Assembly (NCBI RefSeq): GCF_050908995.1
Contig: NC_135119.1
Span: forward strand, 7,502,001 to 7,566,000
DNA: 64,000 bases
Direction: 5' to 3'
Source: Andrena cerasifolii
Lineage: Eukaryota > Arthropoda > Insecta > Hymenoptera > Andrenidae
Shown: positions 44,192 through 55,752 of the stretch, piece by piece
Position numbering within the stretch: position 1 is the stretch's first letter
Layout of the letters: each line of letters begins with the position of its first letter
The notes under the pieces: model-generated
The model's input: only the letters and a program-made list of their open reading frames with translations
What the model was told of the DNA's origin: nothing
The model's database searches: none
Position numbers and translations under genes: made by a program

Positions 44192-45461
44192 TTAACTTCA
44201 TATCTATAGGGTGTCGTCTTACAATCTTATATCATCTATCAAGATGATAGCTTACAGGGTGTCTTGTGATCATGTTTTGAGCTTCTAACTGTTTCTAGAT
44301 ATCGAGAGAATATTAATTCATTGTGCCCCTTGCGCCAAAGTATACAAATAGGTAGAAACAGCGTCGATTCAAACTTTCCGATTTTCTTCTGACGCTTCCA
44401 AGCTCCCACCTTCTTCCCACGATACACATTTCGCGGAAGAGATTTCAAGGAACGGGCTGGTAGTTTTTATTACGCGATCGCTGAGCGCTCTAGTTTTACG
44501 TGACCGAAGTGTCTAACGGTGCACTCCGCGTGGATTGTATTCTTACAGCTTATTTGCCCCGAAGTGCGCATGTTAAACGAGTTTCCAGGGATACAGCGCC
44601 GTTGGAGAACGAGTTTGAAATTGCCTCCGATAAGAGGGCGTTGCGTAAATTCGCGATTAAAGTACGGATAATCGGTGATACCGCTGGACGGTGGGCATAA
44701 ACTCGCTAATTTGCGTACGAGGGAACGCGTCGAGCCGTTAATCGCGCGGACGTCGTGAAACGATACGTGGCTGGCTAGCCGGGGGTGATATATCTTTGAT
44801 CGGGCGGTGGATGAGGGGGCAAAGTTTGCGACGTCGTTTCCAATTTTCGATATGGGCGTCCAATGATGTCTGTGGCGAAGTATCACGTGATCGATAACCC
44901 CCGTCGCTGGAAGCGAGTGGCGCACACCTCGCTACGCGTCGTAAAGCACGCGCGAGCGCTCGTATCCGCTCGCGTGAAACACAGATTCGTCCTCCCCGCC
45001 CCCGGTCGCAGTGCTTCCCTCGTTTCCGTGCCCCCTCGCCACCCCTACGTCGGTCCTGCTTTTTCCTCGTCCGTGTCCTCGCTTTTTCCGTCCCGCGCTG
45101 GAGACTGGAACTTTAATTGAGGGGTCGTTTGGGTATTCCGGCTGGCGCGAATTTATACCGTAAACGGGCGCACGCACGTACGTGTAATTTTAAACACCGG
45201 CCCGGCGTAGCGAACGTTCGTTTCATAATTATGCGCGTAACGAGCACTGCGGAAGGCAGTTGTACCTACGCAACATGTACGCTAACCGTGCTGTAAAATC
45301 GCGGTGAAAAGTTTCGAGTATTTTGGTGGATGGGAAGGTGGGGATGGAAGTGTAGGAGGTCAAATGAATTAGATTCTTTCAATAAAAGTACGCGGTACTT
45401 CTTTGTAATTTGTGCAATCTCTGTGCATCTTCCCAGCAGTGAAATTCCTCTCAGGAGGAGG
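44192..45461. other. Putative intron sequence, no gene seen
   Basis: A small hairpin (TATCATC TATCAA GATGATA) lies near 44229-44248. Otherwise ordinary sequence with shadow frames. Confidence 0.35.
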
Positions 45462-45463
45462 TA

Positions 45464-46650
45464 GGGTAAAGGGTCCAGATTTCGTCCCCCTGCATTTCTC
45501 GATTCCTGTGGTTGCATTTTCAGAGTCATCCGGTGGTAAATGTTGCATTTATACGTCGGTATTCCGAGAGACTTGCAAGTAACGGGTTACGTGTTTGTGC
45601 GTTTGCGAAGGAGAACATTTTCGAGCACGGCGAGTTTTTAGAGACTCTTCGGTATGATAACGCGTTACTCGTGGAAGTGAATAAGGCGAATGTCCCAATT
45701 TCGGCTGATTTAAGAGGTTACTCGTCATAAAGAAGGTGTAAAAAATTTGTTTGCGATGAAAATTTGGAGAGTAATTGATTAATTCTTTAATAATAAATCA
45801 ACCAATTCAAAAACTATTTAAGAAAGATATTTCAAGATGTTTAACTATTAGTAATTTGTAATTAAATATATAATCCACTAAATGTGTATAAATTTTTAAA
45901 TAATTTATAGTTATTTTGTTGCAACTATAGTACAAACGTAACGCATATGATAATAAGAAAAACACGAAATGAGCAGAAATTGGGACATTCACCTTATTAT
46001 TTCGAATTCGAAGTTGTAACACTTTTTCGGGCATATCTTGTAGTTTCTTATATGCAATAACGTTGCTGGTCTTCGCTCTCCTGGTCTGTTAGAGCGATCA
46101 CTACATTGGAACTGTGCGAATTCCAAATTTCGTCCCGGGAACTCTAAAGGAAATTGAGATCGATTTTCTAAAAATTTGTTATTTGAAATAAAAAGGGCTG
46201 AACCATGAACAGTTACAGGAGTGAATTATCTTTTATCGGTTTTCAAGCAATTTTAGTAGAAATGTTTAATGTTTTGTAGATGTCGAAGCGAAAACAGTGG
46301 AATAAGGAGTCCATGCGAAAAGAAGACGTTTATTTGCCGCGATTGTTTGCACACATAAACTGCAAGATCGCTTGTATCGATACAAAAATTAATTTTTCAA
46401 TTTATTTCCTGTTTTACAAACATTTCCTTGGGGACAGAAATTAGGAACACATTTATCAGATCTCGCATTTTGCACGCTTTCACATTTTGTTTATTATCTC
46501 ATAATGACATGACATAATTACATTTTGCGATTCGTGGATACATAGAGAAACGTTCAAAGAAAATTCATGTCAAGTGCCAGCTCATTCTAACATTTTATAC
46601 ACCCTCTACAGGGTCAAACACAAAAATGGGGGACGAAACTTGGGCCCTTC
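45464..46650. mobile_element. TA-flanked DNA element, family G, hosting A and D copies
   Basis: TA at 45462-45463 precedes GGGTAAAGGGTCCAGATTTC. The other end, read inverted from 46650, is TGAAGGGCCCAAGTTTCGTC. Both share GG(T/C)CCA(A/G)(A/G)TTTCGTCCCCC. The extreme right tip is interrupted because MITE D copy 2 inserted in its terminal TTTACCCTA; the remaining tip continues after 46861 as TACC. MITE A copy 2 (45684-45994) is nested inside. A further motif-like AATTTCGTCCCGGG lies near 46128-46141. An open 72-codon + frame at 45512-45730 has no recognisable domain. Confidence 0.68.
45684..45994. mobile_element. TA-flanked MITE, family A copy 2
   Basis: A 311-bp element, inverted relative to 1535-1923. 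It starts AGGCGAATGTCCCAATTTCG and ends GAAATTGGGACATTCACCT, with TA at 45682-45683 and 45995-45996. It is nested in element G. It lacks the roughly 70-bp central segment of copy 1, and its ends carry single motif copies. Confidence 0.85.
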
Positions 46651-46651
46651 A

Positions 46652-46861
46652 GGGTAAAAGACCCAATTACTGACACCTAACCAATTACTGCCACCTTAAG
46701 CTATTTTACTCAAAATAACGAATAAATAAACGTTGTAAAGTCACACAAAAAAAATATGTAATTCAACCTATAATCTATCCTATAGATTAAATACTACATT
46801 TTATTTATTCGTTATTTTAAGTAAAACAGCTTAAGGTGACAGTAAATTGGGTCCTTTACCC
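46652..46861. mobile_element. TA-flanked MITE, family D copy 2
   Basis: A 210-bp element, inverted relative to 24220-24761 and uninterrupted. It starts GGGTAAAAGACCCAATTACT and ends AAATTGGGTCCTTTACCC. The right flank is TA (46862-46863); the left flank is CA (46650-46651), a likely TA changed by one base. It sits in the terminal repeat of element G. One of the two motif copies at its right end has been lost. Confidence 0.85.
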
Positions 46862-46863
46862 TA

Positions 46864-48246
46864 CCTTACATAATGCCTGGATAACTCGTGAAGAGGTTAA
46901 ACATCGAAGTAGGTATCCTAGAAGCCAGAAATAAATAGAAAGAAGAAAGGATGGTAGAAGGATGAAAAATAATTACATATGGTACATTGCCAGACACGTG
47001 ATCAAAGACACGTTGCACAGTCATCGTTCACTCGCATTCACCCTATTTGCATATTAATAGAAAAAGTACTGGTGGAATTACGTTCCACTTTCATCCTTGC
47101 ACGTCCGAGTTTCCATCGTCCTGAATAGCATGCTGGGGGTCTCGCACACGTCGGCGTCGTTCCCGTGACCTCGCGGCGATCCTGAAAATTGCCTCGATTA
47201 GAAAAACGCGGCACCGATTGACGCGCGCGCCCGCACGTGCAAGTTCGCGCGCTCGCCGGCCACGAAATAGAGAACGCTTCCGCTCTATTTACATAAGATC
47301 TTATCGCGATTGTCCCCGGTACACGTTAACTGCTCTCCGAAGCGATTCATTCTTGGCGCAATTAAAGCGAGCCCCCCATTCGCGGCTGCCTCTCCAGCGA
47401 ACCTCGGCGTTCCACTCGGCTCGCGTCTTCGCGGAACCGGTGGCGATAGAAATTCGCGGAACGATACAAACGTAGCAGGTACGCTACTCCTGGAAATTCG
47501 CTCTGCCGCTAAAGTAACCTCGGCACCGGATTAAAGTAACCATGCTCCGGGCGTCAATGTAAACGAATTGGCAGGAACACGAGGTGACAACCCAGCCGAA
47601 ACCACAATCAGAGCCACTACATCAGTCGGCGCTGCTCGATGGTTTAATTTACGGCCTCGCTACACCTTTTCCAGCTGCTGTAGCCGCAGATTCTCGTTGG
47701 CTCCGCGTGTGTTAATTAGAATCGAGCGGCGTTACCCGCCGCGTAGTCTTTTTCTATCCACGCGTTCCCCAGGAGGAGAAACAATTTTCCACTGATTTCC
47801 AATCTCATTTCGAGCCACGCGCGGCTGTGTTTCCGTCCAGCCGGAGCAAGCTGCTAGATTCATTGCCCGCGCGCGCGCGCGTACCTTGGATGAATAATAG
47901 CGCGCCGTGTCATTGTTTTCCCTCGGCTTTTTTCCCCTCGAAGCGGCTGGCAGGTGGGACAATCTATACCGCCAAGCTATTTCCGATTGTTCTTGCCGCG
48001 TCTCACGGAGGATCGTAACTTCACCGTTAGCGCGCGACGCGTTTCAGCTCGGCTCCTTTCACGTCCCGCTCTCAAGGATGCCCGTTCCGCTCGGCGCGAG
48101 CCGGGCAAACGGAATAAATTCGACGTGTCCATACGCGGTGACCTTGGAGGGATCTGAAATCGGGGGGAATAGGGATTATTTAAACAGGCGGCGACCAACG
48201 TTCCACCTCTTTGCGGTTTATTCGCGAGGCACGCTCGAAATTGACA
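46864..48246. other. Putative intron sequence, no gene seen
   Basis: GC-rich after about 47100. A (CG)n run lies near 47869-47880. Frames on both strands mirror each other. Confidence 0.35.
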
Positions 48247-48254
48247 CCTTCGGG

Positions 48255-49016
48255 CAGTGTTGCCGACTCAGATTTTTGAAAATCCGTAGGGAAATGTTCA
48301 ACATAAGAAGAATTCTGTAGACCCCCCTTTGAAAAATCCGTTGATCTACGGATTTTCTTCATAAGTGTTAATTATTACATGTATGAAAGAAGCTAATTCC
48401 CTTGCTCAGGGAAATCGTCCTTTCGCAAATCCTTTCTAGAATTCTTATATATCAACCATCCCCTAATATCCTCAAAAAAAATGATTGTCACAACAAAAAT
48501 TCACGAATTACGAAAAAGGTTCACGTGCAAAAGTCGTGAAATCGACTTTTACTAATTCCACTTCGGTACAAGAGCTTCTCCCAAAAATAATGTTTCCCCG
48601 AAAGTCGTTTTCGCCAAAGACTTTCGTCTGGACGTAAATTCACGAGAAGGAATTAAAAAAGTTCACGCGCAGTGATTCTGAAATCATCTTTGCTAATTCC
48701 TATTGTACTCGTTCAAAATGCAGGGTAGTAGAACTAGAAAATAATAGCTTGAATTCCAGCGATTAAGTGTGATGAAAAGCTCTTGTAGCGAAGTGGAATT
48801 TACCGACCCGCAGAATCGGCGTTTTGGTTCGTAAAATCAATGGCAACAGATGTCGCTATTAATCGTTACAAAAAAAGTGATTCTTCTACTAATTATATGT
48901 TACTAACTCGTGAGAAAGGTGAAAAATCCGTAGATTTCAGTTTACAATCCGTAGATCCGTAGATAAGGTGAAAAATCCGTGGATCTACGGGAAAATCCGT
49001 AGGGTTGGTAACACTG
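48255..49016. mobile_element. hAT element with perfect 8-bp duplication
   Basis: A 762-bp element starting CAGTGTTGCCGAC and ending GGTTGGTAACACTG. It is flanked by identical CCTTCGGG (48247-48254 and 49017-49024). Both subterminal regions carry clustered ATCCGTAGA/G sites, partly as palindromes (ATCCGTTGATCTACGGAT on the left; ATCCGTGGATCTACGG on the right). These are likely transposase binding sites. AT-rich interior, no intact transposase. Confidence 0.9.
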
Positions 49017-49024
49017 CCTTCGGG

Positions 49025-50979
49025 TTACCTAATACAGCCGCAGGCTACTCTGACTTCCCGCAAGCTCGGTTGGCTAATTGGATGTGTCTTTATCACTGCT
49101 AAGCCGCAGTAAAAAAAAACCCAAGTTTTCTCGTCATTCTTATCAGTCAATACTTTGATTACGCCGCGTACTGCAATACGCGCCTCGAAGGCCGTCTATA
49201 ATTACTCAGCGTCGATATCTTCGTGACGCTCGCGCCAAAACTGTGCTCATGCTCGTCCTCTGTCGACGAGCGCACGGGGCAGCCGAGAGAAAGCACGCGG
49301 AACTGAGGCGGACTCCGCGGCCGTCGCAAATCGACGGGGAAAGAAGGGAGGATTATTCGAGGGCAATATTTATTCAGCGCGAGGGGTGGACGCGTCCCGT
49401 TGATTCTGTATTCCGCGGAGGAAGTTGAACGGAACGAGCGACAGCGGCGGCTGTGCACTGGAAACGGGGGTAGATGGAGCAGGAAGGGCGGGGCGCGCGT
49501 GTCTATGACAGTAATAACTGGTCCCCCGCGTTGCAGTTACGCCGTCCACGAGGGCACTTGTCACCGTGGCTCGGGTCGCTTCGAGTTTAGTTGGCATGCG
49601 CTAATGCATAGAGCCACGGCACGCCGCGTACAATTATAAATACGTTCGTATCCACGGACGTATAGCCAACCGGCGTTCACCAGCGTCGACTTTCTCCTTT
49701 GCCGAGCATCGAGCATGCACGCGCATACGTCCCTTTTCCTTCGAATTTCCTCCGGCTCTGATCGCCCGTCGGCATCTTGAATAATAAAAATTCCCGCCCG
49801 ACAGTGTTTCGAATATCCATGAACATTAAACACGCGTCCCAGAGATCCAGCGAAAGAATGCGCAGGACTTGTCGGTCCGCTGATCGGAACAAAGATGAGA
49901 GGTTCGAGGCGAGAGATGAAAGACGCGGGGCCAAGGGTTTCCTCGACCTTTCCCTCGTGTTTCCTTCTTCGTCCTTTTTTGTCGCCCCACTCGATCCCTC
50001 GGCTTGCTCTCCCGTCTCCCCGGTCGATGCACGCGTGTCGTTCGCAGAACTTAGGTCCAGCACAATGCTTCTCGTTTATGAGAGGGATCCCGGGGTAGGT
50101 TTACGACTCGAGGCCGCTGCGTGGACCCGAGGAGGACAGACGCGCAGGGGCCGACGGAACGAGCAGGGAGAAAGCAGTCTTCGAAATTTCCTGCTCGCCT
50201 CGTCGGCCCTCCTCGGGTCGATATTCGAAAAATCCCCGAGCTTAATTGCCCGGCGAGGTCGGCCGAGTGTGTTTGCTTTTTTCGTCCCTTTTCCAGCCCG
50301 CTCGGAGCTGAGCTAGGGGAGCGTGGCCCGAGCGCCCGCGAACAGTATCTGCGAGAAGTTTGCTCGGCTCGAATCGATCGGTTCGACCGCGAGGCGAAGG
50401 ATTTCATAAGTTTGCCTTTCGGGGAATAATAATCGCGGTGGCGCGGATCGATCGCACCGGGGGCGTTTCGCGGCTCGGCCCCTTTGTGCCTCTCGAGGAG
50501 CGCAACCTCGGGCGCGCGAAACGGACCAGCAGAAAGTTCGGACTCGGGGAGTTTCGCTCGTCGAACGCAACGAGTCGAAAGTAAAACTCCCCTCGACTGG
50601 TGGTAGGTAGACTGTTCTTTCTCCGGCGTCGGGCACAAGTGGTTCGCACCATTGAATTTTCCTCGGCGTCCTCGGAACGACGGGGCCTATCTCGTTAAAG
50701 TACGACGATTCCATCCTCGGCTCGCGCCTGGAACCTTGGCCCGCTCCTCCGACAACGATACTCCACGCGTATTGACACGATTACCGCATCGGCATTATGC
50801 AACCGATGCGTGATTACCTGTTACTGGCACCGGTTTGTGCGATTACCGTTCAAACTGTAGCGGCGAACATTGCGTTTGATCGGGTGGAATAATTTAACCG
50901 GGCAAACGGATTTGGAGAAATTCAGGGATTCGTTGTAATTAAGTCGATATACGTCGCCGACGTCGCCTACGGTAGGGAA
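49025..50979. other. CpG-rich putative intron sequence, no gene seen
   Basis: GC-rich from about 49150 to 50760 with overlapping frames of up to 195 codons on several strands and frames. They have no domain or splice context. A second CpG-rich regulatory region is possible. Confidence 0.4.
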
Positions 50980-50981
50980 TA

Positions 50982-51586
50982 GGGTGAACTGTACAATGAT
51001 TGGCACCCTAAGCGGAAATCCCAATTGGAATGTCTATATTTCTTTTGAACTTTTTATATGGTCTTAATTTTCAATTATTATCAATGATTACGGATTTCTC
51101 ATTAAAATAAAACATCTTGAATACTGATCAAGTCTTTTATTTTAAAAATATTCAATGAAAAACAAAAATAGGCGTAAAAGTACAATTATATAATAGGCAC
51201 CCTAAAATTTGAAGTTATTTAGAAAAACATATGTAGTTAAAAACGAAGTTTAAAAGTGTTACAGACTATTTCATTCACTATTAAATATCTACAACACTTA
51301 GTAAATTTGTATTTCAATCCATAACTTAGTTATAAAGCGACAAAATATATTTACTTAGCCCTTATCAAAATTTTAAGAAAGCGCCCAAAACTCAGCCCTT
51401 TGTCCCACTTTGTAGTGTTGCCAGATATACAATGTGGAATTTAACTACTGGGCTTTGCAGTGTTGTAGTGAAAGAAAAATAAGAAAATGTAAAAATGTAC
51501 TTTCTAAGCCTATGCTTCTTAATATTTTACTTTTTAATCAGGAGTGCTAATGAGTAGTGCAGTGCCAGCATTAGTGCAGTTTACCA
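50982..51586. mobile_element. Probable TA-flanked MITE, family H
   Basis: A 605-bp AT-rich element with TA at 50980-50981 and 51587-51588. The ends are GGGTGAACTGTACAATGATT and, inverted from the right, TGGTAAACTGCACTAATGCT. They are roughly 65% alike over 27 bp and keep GGCAC at the same place. An internal AGGCACCCTA near 51197 resembles the end motif. Boundaries rest on weak ends plus the TA pair. Confidence 0.55.
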
Positions 51587-51635
51587 TATGTTTCGGAGCA
51601 AGCCCTGAGTCGATTTTTAAGTGATTTATACTCTC

Positions 51636-52412
51636 TAGGAATTGCAAATTTGTCGACTTCTTCAATTACAAGTAATTCGGTAAAATTTTCAATCAAAACC
51701 GGTTTACCGGTAATTAACCGGTATTTTTTAAGGTATTAAATGACGTAAAATGTATAATTACAAAAACCTTTTTTTGAATTCTAATCGAGCATTATAAAAC
51801 TATATGCAAGTGAAACTATTCTGAACATAAAATATTAATGATATATATAACACAAAATAGATATATTTGTATAACTATTGACAATACTTATTAATATGGA
51901 TATTCATCAGGAAAACAATGAAAAGAATCTTATCTTACATACATAATTAAATATTTTTTATTTAGCAATCCTTTTTAATAAATATGCACGAAAAAAATAT
52001 AATTAGTCTAAACTTTGGCTTCCTGATCTCGACTTAATTTTTGTACAAAATAATCCAGCCACGGATAAAGCGGTCTCATATTCTACACGTTTTGGTCGGG
52101 TAGTTATTAAGAAATCATATGCCATTTGTATATACTTTCTCCTTACTTTTTCTACTTAAAAATGCGTCCACTTTTTGATGACTTGATTTCGATTCTTAGT
52201 TTTCTTTTGCATCAGAGTTGGTTCTCCATGAGATACTTCGGTTTTCGTCTTTATTAGTAATTGCAGTTTTTTTCACTGATAACATAGCAGATGTCGACGG
52301 AATTAATAAACGCGTATATGGGCTATATTGCTATACGTAATTTATCGAATTACCGGTAAAAATTTGAAGTTATTTCTGGCAATATACCGGAAAACCGGTA
52401 TTGCAATCCCTA
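51636..52412. mobile_element. hAT element, TAGGGATTGC family, copy 2
   Basis: A 777-bp element starting TAGGAATTGC and ending GCAATCCCTA, flanked by identical ATACTCTC (51628-51635 and 52413-52420). Near the right end, TTTTTTTCACTGATAACATA and the following GTCGACGGAATTA match the arms of copy 1 at 8009-8322. ACCGGTAAT/CCGGTATT sites cluster at both ends. It is longer than copy 1, and the middle has no recognisable transposase. Confidence 0.9.
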
Positions 52413-52420
52413 ATACTCTC

Positions 52421-55034
52421 GAATTATGGTTCAGTGTAGGATGAATCGAGGGCGTTTAGTGTTTAATTCTTTTGAATTAGAAATGCGATAGGTTAATGTG
52501 TCTCGCGTTTGGCTAGCTGTGGATCCGCCACCTTACTGTATTATATTCTTAGGGAAAGGAATATATCGTCCTTCGGGGACGCATCTGTTGCGGGGCCATA
52601 AATTTCCACCCCCGTTTTCGCAGTCCCACCTTTCATTCCCTCTTGCGCGTTCTCTCCCCTCGGCCCGGGCGACTGTGTTCGTCCGCGACTCGTAAATCAT
52701 TCTGATCACAATTTTTCTAATTTCATCCCCCAACCTCGCCCGCTCGGATTATCGGTCCACGTCACGACCCAACGGTCGCATAAATGTTACTAGACCGTCG
52801 GCAAATTGCTTCGAGCCTTCGGGTGGGCTGCGGAACGATAAGGGTGTTCCCTTTTGCGAACGAAGGTGCCGGCGTTGATCATGTATCCCTTCTGTTTCGG
52901 ACGGACGCTTTTGTTTCGTAATTAGTTACAAGGAAGGAAAACCTCTGATCAGTAGACCGGGGAGCGAGGAATACGAACTTCTTCAAATATGTAACCGCGA
53001 AGGATGAGATAACGAAATAACCTGGCTGACTGCAAATATTTAACCGGTGCGGTGTAATTCAGACTCGACAGCCCAAGAGACTTTCGTGAATAATCGCGTA
53101 ACCACGGCAGTTTGATAACGTATCTAACAGTGAATTCTCCCTGGCCGAGGTTGCGGGGAGATCCCACCGTGGGTAGAGGGAGAGAAAAAAGAATTAATGA
53201 TAATCGACGGGGGCAACACAGTATCCTTCGAAGGTCTGGTTCAGGGCTTGCCTTCTGAAAGAATACGACGACGGTCGTGCCGCTGGCGATGGCGATGGTA
53301 ATATCGATTTAGCGAAGGTTCTTCTTCGCCTCCTCCGTCTCCTTACCTCTTGTATATACTACGTGCTCCGTAACCGAGATAAACTCCCACCGTGGTACTC
53401 GTGCTCCTCCTTCTGCTCATCGTTTCCCCCCTCCTCTCTCACCGCACCGGTCCACCCTCGTTTTATCTGCTTATTTATTTCTCGTTGCAGGGTTCTTTAC
53501 CCGTTACGCGTTCCCAGCTCCTTTCGCTGGCTCGAGCCTCTACTCGCTGCGCGCAAAGAGCGCGCAGCCAACGGGCGGGTGGGGGACAATAATTGGAGTC
53601 CGTGGAAATCGTTTTGAATTTTTTCGTGAAAAAATTGCGAAACCTCTGCCGCGACAATTCACGGCCATGCGCTCTGCTTTCCGCTCCCGTTGCCAGCGGG
53701 AATCGCATTCACGGCTAGATGAAAACGCTCGGGGCATGTTACATTTTGCGACAACCCGGCCGATGCGTGTACCTACGGTTTATCGTGTCGGCTGCAGGTC
53801 GGAGTCGCGTGCAACGTGTTGCTCGATTGTTGATCGAATCTGTGCCGGCGTTTACCGTTGCCGTGCCTCGATACACGCGTATCGAGCGTCTGACATGCAC
53901 CGAGCACACGGCAACTTCGCCGAGGCTTCCTTACACCTCCGCGAATTACGCGGCGAATTCCATTTACACCCGCGGAACGACAGTTTTCGAGTCGACGACG
54001 AGTATGCGCCTCCAAAGCCGCCGGCAACTCCGTGGGAATAACGCGGGTAGTGGAATATCGAGGACGTGGATCGAACGATATATCATCGTTTAATTGCCCT
54101 GCGAGCATGTGATTCTCAGTCGTTAAAGGCAATTTAGTCGTCTGTAGAGAGCCCCACTAAATTCTCCGCGGAAAATTCGGAGGAACCGCTGCTCAATCCC
54201 GTGTCTCTTCTTCGGTTCATTAGCTTCGTTGCGCTTTCAACTCGATCGATTTTCGTTAAACTGGAGCCGGTGCAAACTCTCAGCTAGAGTAACGGCAAGT
54301 TAGCCGCGCGCGGTAATAAAGCCCGGCCGTTTCGGCGTCGTTTTATTCGGCACGGGAGTCAGTGAAATTCGGCGAAGCTCCAGCGGCGTTGTTTCGGGGC
54401 ACCTCGCAATTTCACCAGTTGCCAGACAGGCTCTATCGTACGCTGGTAATTTTTATAAACACATAGGACTCGTTCATGCATTATGGATGCGGTCCTGGTG
54501 GCGTCGCTGATTCGGGGAGCTACGCTTCACGGAGAAAGTAAAACGCGTTCCTTCGCCTGGGCAAGAAAAGCTTGCTCCTGCGAGGGCCCGAAAGTCTCCG
54601 GTGCTCTCGCATTTCGGGGGTTATTATGCAAGCCGTGGACAATAGATCGGTTATTTACAAGGGGAATAGTTACTTGCCGCCGCGAACTGAGGATATCCAA
54701 TTAAGAATAATCGTTAGTTTTAGAGCGTAAGAGAAACAACAGGTCGAAACAATGAACAAAGTAACTGCTTTACAAATATTACAGAAAATCTTAGAAACCA
54801 ATAAATATTTACAATAAAAGAATAACTAAATATAAAAGATTAATATCGCATTAAATTCGTTCCATAAATTACAATTCCGCAGGCAAAGCAATCATACAGA
54901 CAACTTACCGATGCAAAAACCCTGCTGCACTCGAATGTGGAGCAACCCAAATTCTGAATTCTCTTCGAGAATATTATAGACATAGGAACGTCGTTATTAA
55001 TATATCTGCTTTTATTGGAGGAACAGAATTGGAT
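52421..55034. other. Putative intron sequence, no gene seen
   Basis: Mostly GC-rich with shadow frames. AT-rich after about 54710 up to the hAT. No element ends recognised in the AT part. Confidence 0.35.
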
Positions 55035-55042
55035 ATCAGTAC

Positions 55043-55744
55043 TAGTGATCCTCTAGGCAGTGATTGGAACAACGTGTATCGTCGCTGATTGGTTGCCGCG
55101 ATTTGGAGTAAAAGCAGAAGTAGACAGAGAATGAAACTGTAAAAAAGGAGACAGAAATACTGACAGAAAGAGAGAGAGAGAAATGTTTACGATGGAACAG
55201 CGATACGAGATGTAAACAGAGGACTGAAGCCTGGACACTGTCGGTGTCATATTTAAGGTCTGCGCGCACATATCCATTCCGTATCAGTTCCGTATCCGTC
55301 GTGCAGTAGAAGAGGGACGTAGAGGGTCTCTTCTTCTTACCACTGGCACGACGGATACGGAACTGACACGGAACGGATATGTGTGCGCAGACCTTTAAGG
55401 CCCTATGCACCGCTGGGCGTCTTTGGGGCTTGTCAAGTACCGAGGACCGTGGTTGTTGTCCCAGTCAGTTCTTCTCCGGACGCAGTAGACGCTACACGCG
55501 ATCCTCTCCAGTTTACACGAACAGTTTTCTATTATTTCTTATGATTATCATTTGATACTATTGACTCCATTGTTTTAATACAGTGATTTTATTGTATTTG
55601 CTCTATTGAGTTACTGCTCACTCTACCGGGCAACCCAACAAGAAATACGGATAGAAAGAGATAGATAAACGTTTAGGTTATGTTAATTCCGGTTTTGCTC
55701 CAAAATGGCAACGGTTATACCGATCACTCTCTAGGGGATCACTA
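55043..55744. mobile_element. hAT element with perfect 8-bp duplication
   Basis: A 702-bp element with ends TAGTGATCCTCTAGGCAGTG and, inverted from the right, TAGTGATCCCCTAGAGAGTG. It is flanked by identical ATCAGTAC (55035-55042 and 55745-55752). The inverted ends continue for about 80 bp, including TTGCC...TTTGGAG(T/C)AAAA. A striking long hairpin (55254-55397) lies inside. No transposase. The 122-codon - frame across its left half is an artefact. Confidence 0.9.
55254..55397. repeat. 144-bp near-perfect hairpin inside the hAT
   Basis: The arms (55254-55304 and 55345-55397) are each about 50 bases and pair with few mismatches. They include GGTCTGCGCGCACATATCC, GTTCCGTATCCGTCGTGC and their complements. 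The 40-base middle also pairs in part (AGAAGAGGGA with TCTCTTCTTCT). It is GC-rich compared with the AT-rich element around it. It may be a small fold-back insertion or an extended subterminal palindrome. Transcribed, it would form a long double-stranded RNA. Confidence 0.9.
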
Positions 55745-55752
55745 ATCAGTAC

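Noticed and set aside
49159..50714. Second promoter or gene in the CpG-rich block
   Set aside because: CpG density is high, but I found no well-spaced core promoter motifs, leader-like sequence or convincing donor, so I leave it as unassigned.
55042..55410. 122-codon ORF on the - strand
   Set aside because: Lies within the left half of a hAT element and its long hairpin, and contains a serine/phenylalanine run produced by a GA-rich tract.
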